Assembly (NCBI GenBank): GCA_041739465.1
Contig: JBGSNX010000039.1
Location: forward strand, 13,522-77,521
Source: BOKV01 sp041739465
GTDB lineage: Bacteria > Pseudomonadota > Alphaproteobacteria > Rhizobiales > Rhizobiaceae
Direction of reading: 5' to 3'
Length of the DNA stretch: 64,000 nucleotides
In this document: one piece after another, positions 24,638 to 33,898 of the stretch
Layout: each line of letters opens with the position of its first letter
Position numbering within the stretch: position 1 is the first letter of the stretch
Position numbers and translations under genes: made by a program
The notes under the pieces: generated by a model
What the model was told of the DNA's origin: nothing
What the model saw: only the letters and a program-made list of their open reading frames with translations
The model's database searches: none

Positions 24638-26725
24638 TCAGACGGGTCGAAACTTGAGGATTTGTGTGGCTGTCATCGCAAGCAGTATCAGCGCACCGAC
24701 AATCTGGGTTCGTGGATCGGGGATAATGAAGGCAATACCGGCTATGGTCGCGGCAAGGCGTTCAACACTGCCAAGCAGCCGGAGCATCCAGCCGGTTGCA
24801 GCAAACGAAAGCGCGGCAATCGCCGCAGCGGAGGTGAGCGAAACCAGCGCGATCTCCTGATAACTGCCAAAAAACAGCAATCCTGTGCCGAAGGGCGGAA
24901 GACAAAAAAGCACAGGCACAACAAAAGCTGGAAGCGTGTATTTCCAGGCCTGCATCATCGTTGCAAATGGCCTGCCGCCAGTAATGGCAGAGGCTGCAAA
25001 AGGTGCCAGAGCAGTCGGCGGAGACACGTCTGCCAGCACTGCGTAGTAGAACATGAACATGTGGGCGGCTGGCGCTGCAACGCCCAGGGTCGTCAATGCC
25101 GGAACGAGAACGACCGCCGCTATGATGTAGGACGCTGTCACCGGAATTGCGGTGCCAAGCAGCCACATCGCCAGTGCCGCCAATATCAAAGTCGGACCGA
25201 GCAAGCCGCCGCCAATATCAACAATGAGGCCCGAAAGTTTGAGGCCGAGGCCACTGAGGTTTATGATGGAAACAATGATGCCTGCGGTTGCGCAGGTCGC
25301 AGTAATGCCAACCGCACCCTTGCCGCCATCAACCATCATGGCAACCATTCGTTTAGCCGCGCCATCGCTATCCCCCATTCGCCAGGCGTGGACCTGCGTG
25401 GTGAGACCCCCAGCCAACAGGCCGGTAAAGGCGGCAACCGAAAGCCTGGCCCCGAGCATGTAGGCCAGAACGGCGACTGCCAATGCAACCAGCGCGCCAA
25501 GCGGCACGAGCAGCCGGTCATCCCGGTTTACCATCGACAGCGCAACGGCAATTATGATCGACCAGAACACCGCCAGAAACGCACTCATGCCGGTAGTCAG
25601 CAGCACCGCAATCGCGCCAAGCGAGATGAAATGATAGCCCTTGGTTTTGGTCAGCAGCCAAAGCGATTCATCGCTGGTCTTGACCGGCTTGACGCCCAGG
25701 CGGCGCGCATCACCCTCCACCATCAGCCAACAGCCAAAGTAATAGAGCAGCGTCGGAATCACCGCCATGACGAGAACATCGAGGTAATCGATTTCGAGAT
25801 ATTCGGCGATGATGAAGGCGGCGGCACCAAGGGTTGGTGGCGACAGCGTTGCGCCAATGCCGGCCGCCGCCGTTAGCCCGCCGGCAATTTCAGGGCTGTA
25901 GCCGGAGCGCTTGAGCAAAGGCCACGAGAGCGAGGAAAGCGTGACCGTGGTCGCGACACCCGACCCCGATACTGTGCCGAGCAGGAAGCCGGAAGCGACG
26001 ACTGCCCGGCCGGGTGCAGCAGCGGAAGGACGCTTGCCAAACAGCGCAAAAGCCCAATCGATGAAGAACCGCCCTGCCCCTCCCTTGTCCAGAACTGCGC
26101 CATAGACCGAAAAAATGATGATGAACGTTGCGGCAACATCCATCGGGGTTGAGAGCAGGCCTTCCAGTGTCAAGTAATTCTGGCCGACAATCCGCTCGAA
26201 CGTGAAGCCGCGATGGTCAAACGGCGCGGGCATGTAGCGCCCGAACATGCCGTAAATGATGAAGGCACCTGCAATGATCGGCAGCGCCCAGCCGGTAGCG
26301 CGGCGCGTTGCCTCAAGCACAACAAACATCAACGCAGCGCCCAACACGACTTCGATCGGCAAAGGTGCGGTCGCACGCGATTTTGTGGCTTCAAGGTGTG
26401 TCGAGAAGTACCAGACCGACACCAGCGTCACGGCAATAAGCAGCCAGTCGACGGCCCTGATGTGGGTTCCTATGTGTTGGCGGCGAAACGGGAAAATCAG
26501 GAAACCAGCCACCAGGACAAGACCAAGGAAGGTCGCCCGGTAGATCGACGTGTTGATTGAAAACTGGGTCCAATACAGCGCGTACATGGAAATCGACGCG
26601 CAAAGCACACCTGCCAGCCAGGACTGCCAGCCAACGAGATGGCGCATTTTGCCATGCTCGCTGTCTGCGGCCAGATCTTCCAGTTTGTCAGGGTCAATTT
26701 TTGTGCCGGCCGGACGGAGTTCCAT
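24638..26725 (-). CDS. fused TRAP transporter permease (4TM plus 12TM, TAXI type)
   Basis: A 695-residue membrane protein in which the small (DctQ-like) and large (DctM-like) TRAP permease parts are fused. The N-terminal helices cover about residues 30-180. The large part has the family region FFIDWAFALFGKRPSAAAPGRAVVASGFLLGTVSGSG. TRAP importers are sodium- or proton-driven carriers for organic acids that work with a periplasmic binding protein. The TAXI group takes glutamate, C4 acids or other substrates. The binding protein gene lies 34 bp upstream. Confidence 0.93.
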   Translation of the reverse strand: MELRPAGTKIDPDKLEDLAADSEHGKMRHLVGWQSWLAGVLCASISMYALYWTQFSINTSIYRATFLGLVLVAGFLIFPFRRQHIGTHIRAVDWLLIAVTLVSVWYFSTHLEATKSRATAPLPIEVVLGAALMFVVLEATRRATGWALPIIAGAFIIYGMFGRYMPAPFDHRGFTFERIVGQNYLTLEGLLSTPMDVAATFIIIFSVYGAVLDKGGAGRFFIDWAFALFGKRPSAAAPGRAVVASGFLLGTVSGSGVATTVTLSSLSWPLLKRSGYSPEIAGGLTAAAGIGATLSPPTLGAAAFIIAEYLEIDYLDVLVMAVIPTLLYYFGCWLMVEGDARRLGVKPVKTSDESLWLLTKTKGYHFISLGAIAVLLTTGMSAFLAVFWSIIIAVALSMVNRDDRLLVPLGALVALAVAVLAYMLGARLSVAAFTGLLAGGLTTQVHAWRMGDSDGAAKRMVAMMVDGGKGAVGITATCATAGIIVSIINLSGLGLKLSGLIVDIGGGLLGPTLILAALAMWLLGTAIPVTASYIIAAVVLVPALTTLGVAAPAAHMFMFYYAVLADVSPPTALAPFAASAITGGRPFATMMQAWKYTLPAFVVPVLFCLPPFGTGLLFFGSYQEIALVSLTSAAAIAALSFAATGWMLRLLGSVERLAATIAGIAFIIPDPRTQIVGALILLAMTATQILKFRPV

Positions 26726-26759
26726 CAGACGATCCCCATCCAGCCGTTATCAATGCGGG

Positions 26760-27740
26760 TCACTGCATCTTCACGCCGCGGCTGGCGTAAAACTCGATTG
26801 CCGCCGGGTGGTATGGAACTGCTGATTTGGCAGCGGCTGTTTCCAGCGTTAGCCGTTTTGCCGCCGGGTGGATTGCGTGGACTTCTTCGAGGTTGTCAAA
26901 GATGGCTGCCAGTATTTCCTTGACCAGGCCGCCGTCGAGGCCTTCAGGAACGACCAGGACATTGTCAACGACAAGGGTGTCGAGATCGTCGGTAAGGATC
27001 GAATAGGCTTCCTTCTTGAGTTTGCCCGCTCCATAGACACCGGGGTAGGCTTCGGCCAGTTTTGGCGCGACGTCGCCGGTTCCGATGAAAACCACCGAAT
27101 CTGCATTGGTCGAGATGAGATCCTTAACCGCCGGGGTCGGCACCCCGCCAATCCAGAAGAACACGTCTGCCTTGCCGTCCTTGAGTGCGCCCGCGGATTC
27201 TGCAACGCCCAGATTGTCCCGGGTGATGTCCTTGGCGGGATCAAGACCGGCTGCCGCGATTGCGCGGTCAGCGATGGACTCGGTCGATGAACCAGCCGAT
27301 CCAACGGAAACCCGTTTGCCCTTGACGTCGGCGAGGGTCTTGATGCCGCTGGCCGTGGTCGCAACAATGTGCAGGTAGCTTGGATACAGCACTGCCAACG
27401 TGGCAATTTTCTGGGGTCCGACGTCCTTGTAGGCGCCCTCACCTTTCATGCCGTCGAAAGTTGAATCCATGGTCGAGAAACCGATTTCAGCGCCAGCGGT
27501 TGTAAGCAGCTTGACGTTGTCAACCGAACCGCCAGTTACCTGGGCGGTCGCTTGCATTTCGGGCAGTTTCTTGGTCAAGAGCTGGGCAAGGCCGCCGCCA
27601 TAGGGGTAGAAAACCCCACCTGTGCCACCCGTGCCGATGGTCAGGTAACGCGCGGCAGCAAAAGCGGATTTTGCAAAGGCTGCGGATGCAGCCAAACCGG
27701 CACCCAAGGCAAGCATCTTGCGTCTGGTCAGTCGAAGCAT
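26760..27740 (-). CDS. TAXI-type TRAP substrate-binding protein
   Basis: A 326-residue periplasmic protein. It starts with a signal peptide MLRLTRRKMLALGAG... ending AFA near residue 28. TRRKML is Tat-like, so export may be by the twin-arginine route. The mature part begins LTIGTGGTGGVFYPYGGGLAQLL, the TAXI hallmark, followed by GKRVSVGSAGSSTESIADRAIAA. It delivers substrate to the fused permease. It is divergent from the oxidoreductase gene, with a 220-bp shared promoter region, which ties the transporter to the pathway to the right. Confidence 0.93.
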   Translation of the reverse strand: MLRLTRRKMLALGAGLAASAAFAKSAFAAARYLTIGTGGTGGVFYPYGGGLAQLLTKKLPEMQATAQVTGGSVDNVKLLTTAGAEIGFSTMDSTFDGMKGEGAYKDVGPQKIATLAVLYPSYLHIVATTASGIKTLADVKGKRVSVGSAGSSTESIADRAIAAAGLDPAKDITRDNLGVAESAGALKDGKADVFFWIGGVPTPAVKDLISTNADSVVFIGTGDVAPKLAEAYPGVYGAGKLKKEAYSILTDDLDTLVVDNVLVVPEGLDGGLVKEILAAIFDNLEEVHAIHPAAKRLTLETAAAKSAVPYHPAAIEFYASRGVKMQ

Positions 27741-27960
27741 GGTGTTCCTCCCGTTTGAAATACGACATCATTTTTGGGTGGCATTGCCTGGCGAGTCAAT
27801 GCTTGCACCTTGTGTGGTTTCAATCACGGAAAGCACCGGTCGGGGATGGAACGTGATATCTGTCGTCAAAAGATTGTCGCGGGACGTTTCCATGGCCGCA
27901 TGTTCGTGACCAAGATTGCGTGATGAGCCTGACGAAATTGTACGGTTTGAGGAGATTTCC

Positions 27961-30516
27961 ATGAAGTCGCATGCAAGGGCGGTCGTTATCGGCGGTGGCG
28001 TGGTCGGGTGCTCGGTGCTCTACCATCTGGCGCGGGCAGGATGGAGCGACGTGATGCTCATCGAACGCTCCGAACTGACTTCAGGCTCCTCCTGGCACGC
28101 AGCAGGCGGGTTCCACACGTTGAACGGCGATCCGAACGTCGCCAAACTGCAAGCCTACACGGTGCAACTCTACAAGGAGATCGAAGAGCTATCCGGCCAG
28201 TCATGCGGACTGCATCTGACCGGCGGCGTTATGATGGCCGACACGCCAGAGCGCATGGATTTCCTGCGGCTGGCCCATGCCAAGGGCCGCTATCTTGGCA
28301 TGGACACGGAACTCATCACACCTTCCGAAGCCAAGGCGATGTATCCGCTGATGGACGAGAAGAATTTCATCGGCGCGATGTGGGATCCGGTCGAAGGGCA
28401 CCTTGATCCATCGGGCACCACCCACGCCTATGCAAAGGCGGCCAAGAAACTGGGCGCGGAAATCGTGCTGCGCAACCGTGTCATCGAACTCACGCAAAAC
28501 AGCGACGGCATGTGGAACGTCGTGACCGAACAGGGAACCGTGAAGGCCGAGCATGTGGTCAATTGCGGCGGGCTTTGGGCGCGCGAGATCGGCCGGATGG
28601 TCGGACTGGAATTGCCGCTTCTTGCCATGGAGCACATGTACCTGTTGACCGAAGACATGCCGGAAGTCATCGAATTCAACCAGTCGACCGGACGCGAGAT
28701 GATCGGCGTCATCGATTTCAAGGGTGAAATCTACACGCGGCAGGAACGCAACGGCATCCTGCTTGGCACCTATGAAAAAGCCTGCAAACCGTGGTCGCCA
28801 AAAACCACGCCCTGGGATTTCGGTCATGAATTGCTGGCGCCCGACATCGACCGCATCGCGCCTTCGCTGGAAATCGGGTTCAAGCATTTCCCGGCCATCG
28901 AAAAGGCGGGCATCAAGCAGATCATCAACGGGCCGTTCACGTTCGCGCCTGATGGCAATCCGCTGGTCGGGCCAGTTCCCGGCCTCACCAATTTCTGGTG
29001 CGCGTGCGCGGTAATGGCCGGGTTCAGTCAGGGCGGCGGTGTCGGCCTCGCCTTGTCGGAGTGGATGGTCAATGGCGATCCGGGGGCCGACATCTGGGGC
29101 ATGGACGTCGCCCGCTTCGGCGAGTGGGCAACACTTCGCTACACCAATGCGAAGGTTCGCGAGAACTATTCGCGCCGCTTCTCGATCCGTTTCCCCAACG
29201 AGGAACTGCCCGCAGCCCGCCCGGCGCAAACGACGCCGCTTTACGATGTCATGGTGCGCGACAACAATGCGGTGATGGGCGATAGCTGGGGGCTTGAAAC
29301 GCCGCTGTGGTTCGCACCCAAGGGCAGCGAACCCAGGGACGTGGTCTCCTTCCTGCGCTCGAATGATTTCGAGCATGTAGGCAATGAAGTGCGCGCGGCC
29401 CGCGAACGGGTCGGGGTCACCGAGATTGCCAATTTCGCCAAGTACCGCGTGACGAGCGAAGGCGCGGAAGCCTGGCTTTCGCATCTGATGACCAACACCA
29501 TGCCAAAGACCGGGCGCATTGTCCTCACGCCGATGCTGAACGAGACCGGCAAGCTGATCGGTGATTTCACCATCGCCAAGACCGGCGAAGATGATTTCAT
29601 GATCTGGGGTTCGTCAGCGGCGCAGCGCTATCACATGCGCTGGTTCGGCCAGCATCTGCCGAAGGACGGTTCGGTGCGCCTTCATCGCTACGACCAGACG
29701 TTGGTCGGGCTATCGATCGCCGGGCCGCTATCACGAAAGGTGCTGGAAAAGTTGACCGACGACGATGTCAGCAATGCCGCATTCCGCTTCATGGATTTCC
29801 GCAGGATGGACATCGGCGGCGCGCCCTGCATGGTCAACCGCATCACCTATACCGGCGACCTTGGCTATGAAATCTGGATGGAACCTGCCTACCAGCAGCG
29901 CGTCTACCACGCGATCAAGGAAGCGGGCGCGGAGTTTGGCATCGCCGATTTCGGGATGCGGGCGCTGCTGTCGATGCGGCTGGAGAAAAACTTCCCGACC
30001 TGGTACCGCGAATTGCGCCCGATCTACGGCCCGTTCGAGGGCGGGATGGAACGCTTCATCAAGCTGTCGAAGAATGATTTCATCGGGCGCGAGGCGGCAG
30101 CGCGCGAACATGTCGACGGGCCCAAGCGGATGCGGGTTTCTTTTGCGGTGGACGCGACCAATGCTGACGTGATGGGCGACGAGCCGGTGTGGGCCAAGGT
30201 TGGCAACAAGGACCACGGCACGATTGACCCGCCGCACGGATATGGCGCACCGCGCTTTGGTCCGGATGGCAAAGCCTCGCCCCGCAACACGCAAGGCGGC
30301 ATTGTCGATGGCGACTGGCGGGTAGTTGGCTGGATCACCTCCGGCGGCTACGCTCACCATGTCCAGCTTTCGATGGCGCAAGGTTATGTTCCGGCGGCAC
30401 TGGCTGGCGGAACCGGCGAAGGCATGTTCGAGATCGAGATCATGGGCGAACGCCGGTCTGCGCGCATTCTGGTCGATCCGCCATTTGACCCGTCGGGTGA
30501 AAAGATGCGGGCTTGA
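27961..30516 (+). CDS. FAD-dependent oxidoreductase with GcvT domain, dimethylglycine/sarcosine dehydrogenase-like
   Basis: An 851-residue soluble enzyme. Residues 1 to about 420 form a D-amino-acid-oxidase-like flavin domain with VVIGGGVVGCSVLYHLA (FAD loop) and TSGSSWHAAGG. The His46 in HAAGG is the site of covalent flavin in this family. The C-terminal half is a folate-binding GcvT-type domain. Such enzymes demethylate N-methyl amino acids and pass the one-carbon unit to tetrahydrofolate. A gaggaga ribosome site 5 bases before the ATG at 27961 sets the start. It is 21 bp from the aconitase X genes. The specific N-methylated substrate is not known. Confidence 0.88.
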   Translation: MKSHARAVVIGGGVVGCSVLYHLARAGWSDVMLIERSELTSGSSWHAAGGFHTLNGDPNVAKLQAYTVQLYKEIEELSGQSCGLHLTGGVMMADTPERMDFLRLAHAKGRYLGMDTELITPSEAKAMYPLMDEKNFIGAMWDPVEGHLDPSGTTHAYAKAAKKLGAEIVLRNRVIELTQNSDGMWNVVTEQGTVKAEHVVNCGGLWAREIGRMVGLELPLLAMEHMYLLTEDMPEVIEFNQSTGREMIGVIDFKGEIYTRQERNGILLGTYEKACKPWSPKTTPWDFGHELLAPDIDRIAPSLEIGFKHFPAIEKAGIKQIINGPFTFAPDGNPLVGPVPGLTNFWCACAVMAGFSQGGGVGLALSEWMVNGDPGADIWGMDVARFGEWATLRYTNAKVRENYSRRFSIRFPNEELPAARPAQTTPLYDVMVRDNNAVMGDSWGLETPLWFAPKGSEPRDVVSFLRSNDFEHVGNEVRAARERVGVTEIANFAKYRVTSEGAEAWLSHLMTNTMPKTGRIVLTPMLNETGKLIGDFTIAKTGEDDFMIWGSSAAQRYHMRWFGQHLPKDGSVRLHRYDQTLVGLSIAGPLSRKVLEKLTDDDVSNAAFRFMDFRRMDIGGAPCMVNRITYTGDLGYEIWMEPAYQQRVYHAIKEAGAEFGIADFGMRALLSMRLEKNFPTWYRELRPIYGPFEGGMERFIKLSKNDFIGREAAAREHVDGPKRMRVSFAVDATNADVMGDEPVWAKVGNKDHGTIDPPHGYGAPRFGPDGKASPRNTQGGIVDGDWRVVGWITSGGYAHHVQLSMAQGYVPAALAGGTGEGMFEIEIMGERRSARILVDPPFDPSGEKMRA

Positions 30517-30537
30517 AATGCGCCGGGAGAAGATGTG

Positions 30538-31785
30538 ATGCAGCTTGCCCTTTCGCCCGAAGAAGCAGCCTTGCTTGCGGGCGCAAGCGGCGAAGGCGCA
30601 GCCATGGCCATGCGCCTTGTTTGTGACAGCGCACGATTGCTCGGTGCCAAGTCGCTGGTGAGTGTCCAATCAGCCCACATCGACGGTGCGCTGTACCACG
30701 GCGACAGCGGCACACTGTTTGCCGAGCGGTTGGTCGCGATGGGTGCACGCGCAGGGGTTCGTGCCACGCTGAATGTCGGAGCGCTCGACCTGACCGGCTG
30801 CTCCACCAACAGGCTTCCAGCACATGAGCGGGAGATGGCACGCCGGCTGATGCGGGCTTATTTGTCAATCGGCTGCGAACCGACATGGACCTGCGCGCCC
30901 TATCAGGCGGGCCACCGCCCAGGCATTGGAACCGATGTTGCCTGGGGCGAATCCAATGCCGTGGTGTTTTGCAATTCGGTGCTGGGAGCGCGAACCAACC
31001 GCTATGGCGATTATCTCGATATCGCCTGCGCCATCACCGGAAAGGCGCCGCGCACCGGGCTGCACTTGCCGGAAAACAGGCTGGCCCGTTTCGTGTTCGA
31101 CGTCTCGGCGCTGCCCGTTGAATTGCAGCATGAAGAAAGCTTCTGGCCGGTCACCGGCAGCCTTTACGGAAGGCTGGCTGGCGAGGCGGTCGGCGTGGTC
31201 ACCGGACTTGCCGTGATGCCGGATGAAGACAGGTTGAAGGCATTTGGCGCGGCGGCCGCCTCTAGCGGTGGGGTTGGCTTGTTTCACATGGCGGGCGTTA
31301 CGCCGGAAGCACCCGATGCGCAGACCGCGCTGGCCATGCAGCCGCCGCTCGAAACCATGAAAATCAGCCCCGAGGATTTCCGCGCGCAATTGCTGGCGAT
31401 GGCGACGGTCAAGGATGCTGGGCACATCGACGCCATCGCAATCGGCAGCCCGCATTTGTCGTTTGCCGAATTCAGCCGCCTCGCCGGTCTTATTGCAGGG
31501 CGCAAGCTGGCGGTGCCATTTTATGCCTGCACCGGGCGGCACGTGCTTGGCCTGCTCGAACAGGGCAATCTGCGGTCAACTCTTGAAGCATCCGGCATCA
31601 CCATTGTGGTTGATACCTGCGTGGTGGTGACGCCAATCATGGCGGATTTGCCTTCCGGCGTATTGATGACCAATTCGGGCAAGTTTGCCCATTATGCGCC
31701 GGGCAATACCGGCTATGGCGTGGTGTTCGGCTCGCTAGCCGATTGCGTTGAAAGCGCCATCAAGGCGAGGGTGGTTCATGGCTGA
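30538..31785 (+). CDS. aconitase X catalytic (large) subunit
   Basis: A 415-residue protein of the AcnX family, related to the cis-3-hydroxy-L-proline dehydratases of proteobacteria. It shows GCSTNRLPAHEREMARR near the middle, FCNSVLGARTNRYGDYLDIACAITG, and cysteines in ACTGRHVL and DTCVVVTP that may hold the iron or iron-sulfur cofactor. The two-gene arrangement with a separate swivel subunit is the type II form. The ATG at 30538 fits the gggaga ribosome site better than the GTG at 30535. It follows the oxidoreductase by 21 bp. Confidence 0.88.
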   Translation: MQLALSPEEAALLAGASGEGAAMAMRLVCDSARLLGAKSLVSVQSAHIDGALYHGDSGTLFAERLVAMGARAGVRATLNVGALDLTGCSTNRLPAHEREMARRLMRAYLSIGCEPTWTCAPYQAGHRPGIGTDVAWGESNAVVFCNSVLGARTNRYGDYLDIACAITGKAPRTGLHLPENRLARFVFDVSALPVELQHEESFWPVTGSLYGRLAGEAVGVVTGLAVMPDEDRLKAFGAAAASSGGVGLFHMAGVTPEAPDAQTALAMQPPLETMKISPEDFRAQLLAMATVKDAGHIDAIAIGSPHLSFAEFSRLAGLIAGRKLAVPFYACTGRHVLGLLEQGNLRSTLEASGITIVVDTCVVVTPIMADLPSGVLMTNSGKFAHYAPGNTGYGVVFGSLADCVESAIKARVVHG

Positions 31786-32209
31786 ATCACCGGGTTTCCT
31801 GCAGATTTCAGGTGGGGAAAGACAGACAGCGCCGGTGCTGGTCGCGGGCACTGGTGGCAGGGCTGCCGGCATGGCGCTGGATGCGCCGATCAGCTTCTGG
31901 GGCGGGGTTGATCCTTCCACTTCGCGCATCGTGGACGTGCGCCATCCGCAGCACGGGCAGATGATTGCCGGAACCGTTCTTCTTTTGCCAGGCACCATCG
32001 GCTCATCATCGGCCTCGGCGGTGCTGCTGGAGCTCATCCACCGCAACATCGCGCCTGCCGCGCTGGTGCTGCATGAACCGGATGCGATCCTGCTGCTGGG
32101 CATATTGGTGGCGCGGGAAATGGGTTGGCCGCATCCGCCGGCATTCAAGCTGGCGCGCGAGCATCAGCCGGAATTCGCCCGACAGGAAATCGCCTTCGGG
32201 TGCGGCTAG
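31778..32209 (+). CDS. aconitase X swivel (small) subunit
   Basis: A 143-residue protein forming the small swivelling domain of two-subunit AcnX. It contains HPQHGQMIAGTVLLLPGTIGSSSASAVLLELI; the GSSSxS serines are the catalytic base of aconitase-like dehydratases. The ATG at 31778 overlaps the large subunit gene by 8 bp, so the two are made together. Its stop TAG overlaps the stop of the convergent kduD gene: the four bases ctag at 32206-32209 hold both stops. Confidence 0.88.
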   Translation: MAESPGFLQISGGERQTAPVLVAGTGGRAAGMALDAPISFWGGVDPSTSRIVDVRHPQHGQMIAGTVLLLPGTIGSSSASAVLLELIHRNIAPAALVLHEPDAILLLGILVAREMGWPHPPAFKLAREHQPEFARQEIAFGCG

Positions 32210-32976
32210 CGCGCCAGCCAGCCCCCATCGACCGCCATGACATGGCCGTGGACATAATTGGCGGCAGGCGAACACAGGAACACCGCAGTTCCGGCGATTT
32301 CATTTGCCTCGCCCCAACGCCCTGCCGGGATACGCTCAAGGATTTGCCGATAGCGTTCGGGATCCGCCCGCAGGGCTGTGGTGTTGTCGGTGACGATATA
32401 GCCGGGCGCAATCGCGTTCACATTGACGCCCTTGCCGGACCATTCATTTGCCAGCGCCTTGGTGAGGCCAGCGACGCCATGCTTTGCAGCGGCATAACCC
32501 GGAATGCGAATGCCACCCTGAAACGAAAGCAACGAGGCGATGTTGACGATCTTGCCATGACCGGCCTCAAGCATCTGGCGGCCCGCCGCCTGCGAAAGCC
32601 GCCACACGGCATTGAGGTTGGTGTCCATCACTGCCTGCCAGTCTTCCTCGCTGTGCTGTGCAGCTTCCATGCGGCGGACAATTCCAGCATTGTTGACAAG
32701 GATCGAAAGCTTGCCGAGCGCTTGCGCCGCATTGGCAACCACGTCGGTCGCGCCTGCTGTGTCCAGCTCTGAAAGATCGGTGGCGACAGCGTGCGCCTTT
32801 CGCCCGGCTTCACGAATGGCTGCCAGCGTTTCATCGCCGGGGCTGCGGTTTGTGGTGATCGCCACATGCGCACCTGCATTGGCGAGCGCAATGGCAATTG
32901 CCTTGCCGATGCCGCCAGCGCCGCCGGTTACAAGGGCGCACTCGCCTTCGAGGGAAAACAGCTTATTGTGGGTCAT
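32206..32976 (-). CDS. kduD: short-chain dehydrogenase, KduD-type 2-dehydro-3-deoxygluconate 5-dehydrogenase
   Basis: A 256-residue SDR enzyme. It has the NAD loop VTGGAGGIGKAIA, NNAG, the catalytic Ser in NIASLLSFQGG and Tyr-Lys in PGYAAAKHG. The SFQGG after the catalytic serine, the GKGVNVNAIAPGYIVTDNTTALRADPER region and the length (253-256) match KduD. KduD reduces 2,5-diketo-3-deoxygluconate in pectin breakdown. It is separated by 29 bp from the divergent alpha/beta hydrolase start. KduI is encoded 9 kb to the right, which supports the pathway call. Gluconate 5-dehydrogenase is the main alternative. Confidence 0.85.
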   Translation of the reverse strand: MTHNKLFSLEGECALVTGGAGGIGKAIAIALANAGAHVAITTNRSPGDETLAAIREAGRKAHAVATDLSELDTAGATDVVANAAQALGKLSILVNNAGIVRRMEAAQHSEEDWQAVMDTNLNAVWRLSQAAGRQMLEAGHGKIVNIASLLSFQGGIRIPGYAAAKHGVAGLTKALANEWSGKGVNVNAIAPGYIVTDNTTALRADPERYRQILERIPAGRWGEANEIAGTAVFLCSPAANYVHGHVMAVDGGWLAR

Positions 32977-33005
32977 TGTTCAACGCTCCTGCCGGATACT
33001 CCTTC

Positions 33006-33896
33006 ATGCCAGACACCGCCCGCCTTCGCCAGATGTTTGAGATCGGCATGCATCATTTGTCGCCCGTCAGCACAACGATCATGAGCGGCGACGGATTTGA
33101 AATTGAGCATCTGGTTTTCAAAACCGCGGGCGGCGAAAGCGTGCGCGCCTTCCTGACAAGGCCAGTTGGCGCTGTTGGCGCACTACCTGCGATCCTGCTT
33201 ATCCACGCCCATGGCAACCGATACCATATCGGGGCAAGTGAGCTCATCGAAGGACGCCCTGCCCTGCAGTCGCCGCCAGGCCCGGTATTTGCGGCACAAG
33301 GATACATCTCGCTCTGCATTGACCTGCCCTGTTTTGGCGAGCGGCAGGGTCAGAGCGAAAGCGCTGCAACCAAGGCAGCGTTGTGGCATGGCCGAAGCCT
33401 TGCGGGGCAAATGCTCGGCGAACTGACTTCAGCGCTCGACTGGCTTGCGGCACGTCCCGATGTTGACGCAGCGCGCATCGGCTGTTTCGGCATATCGATG
33501 GGAGCAACGCTCGGCTATTGGCTGGCCGCAGTTGATGAGCGAATAGCAGCGGTGGCGCATGAATGCTGCTTTGCCGATTTCGCTCGCCTCATTGGGTCGG
33601 GTGCCCATGTCCTGCACGGCATTTACCTCACCATTCCGGGGCTGTTGGAAATTGCCGGCAATGGCGAGATTGCCGGGATGATCGCGCCAAGGCCGCAGCT
33701 TGTGTGCATTGGTGATCTCGATCCGCTGACGCCGAAGGACGCCGCCGACGCGGCGCTTGCACAGTTGCGGGCGGCTTATGCAGCATCAGGCGCAGCAAAT
33801 TCGCTGATGGAAATTCGCGAGACCGATAGCGGCCATGTCGAAACGCCGGCAATGCGTGCAGCGGTGCTGGCTTTTTTCAAGCAGCATCTGGGCTGA
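33006..33896 (+). CDS. alpha/beta hydrolase, dienelactone-hydrolase/acetyl-esterase-like
   Basis: A 296-residue cytoplasmic hydrolase. The nucleophile serine lies in GISMG (CFGISMGATLGY), an oxyanion-region HAHGN occurs early, and an acid and histidine follow late (GDLDPLTPKD, DSGHVETP). It resembles acetyl-xylan-esterase and dienelactone-hydrolase-type enzymes. Inside a pectin locus it may remove acetyl or methyl groups from imported oligosaccharides. The start (33006) has no good ribosome site, so 33033 is an alternative. It is convergent with the transporter ATPase gene with a 2-bp gap, so it is transcribed from the short kduD intergenic region. Confidence 0.78.
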   Translation: MPDTARLRQMFEIGMHHLSPVSTTIMSGDGFEIEHLVFKTAGGESVRAFLTRPVGAVGALPAILLIHAHGNRYHIGASELIEGRPALQSPPGPVFAAQGYISLCIDLPCFGERQGQSESAATKAALWHGRSLAGQMLGELTSALDWLAARPDVDAARIGCFGISMGATLGYWLAAVDERIAAVAHECCFADFARLIGSGAHVLHGIYLTIPGLLEIAGNGEIAGMIAPRPQLVCIGDLDPLTPKDAADAALAQLRAAYAASGAANSLMEIRETDSGHVETPAMRAAVLAFFKQHLG

Positions 33897-33898
33897 GT

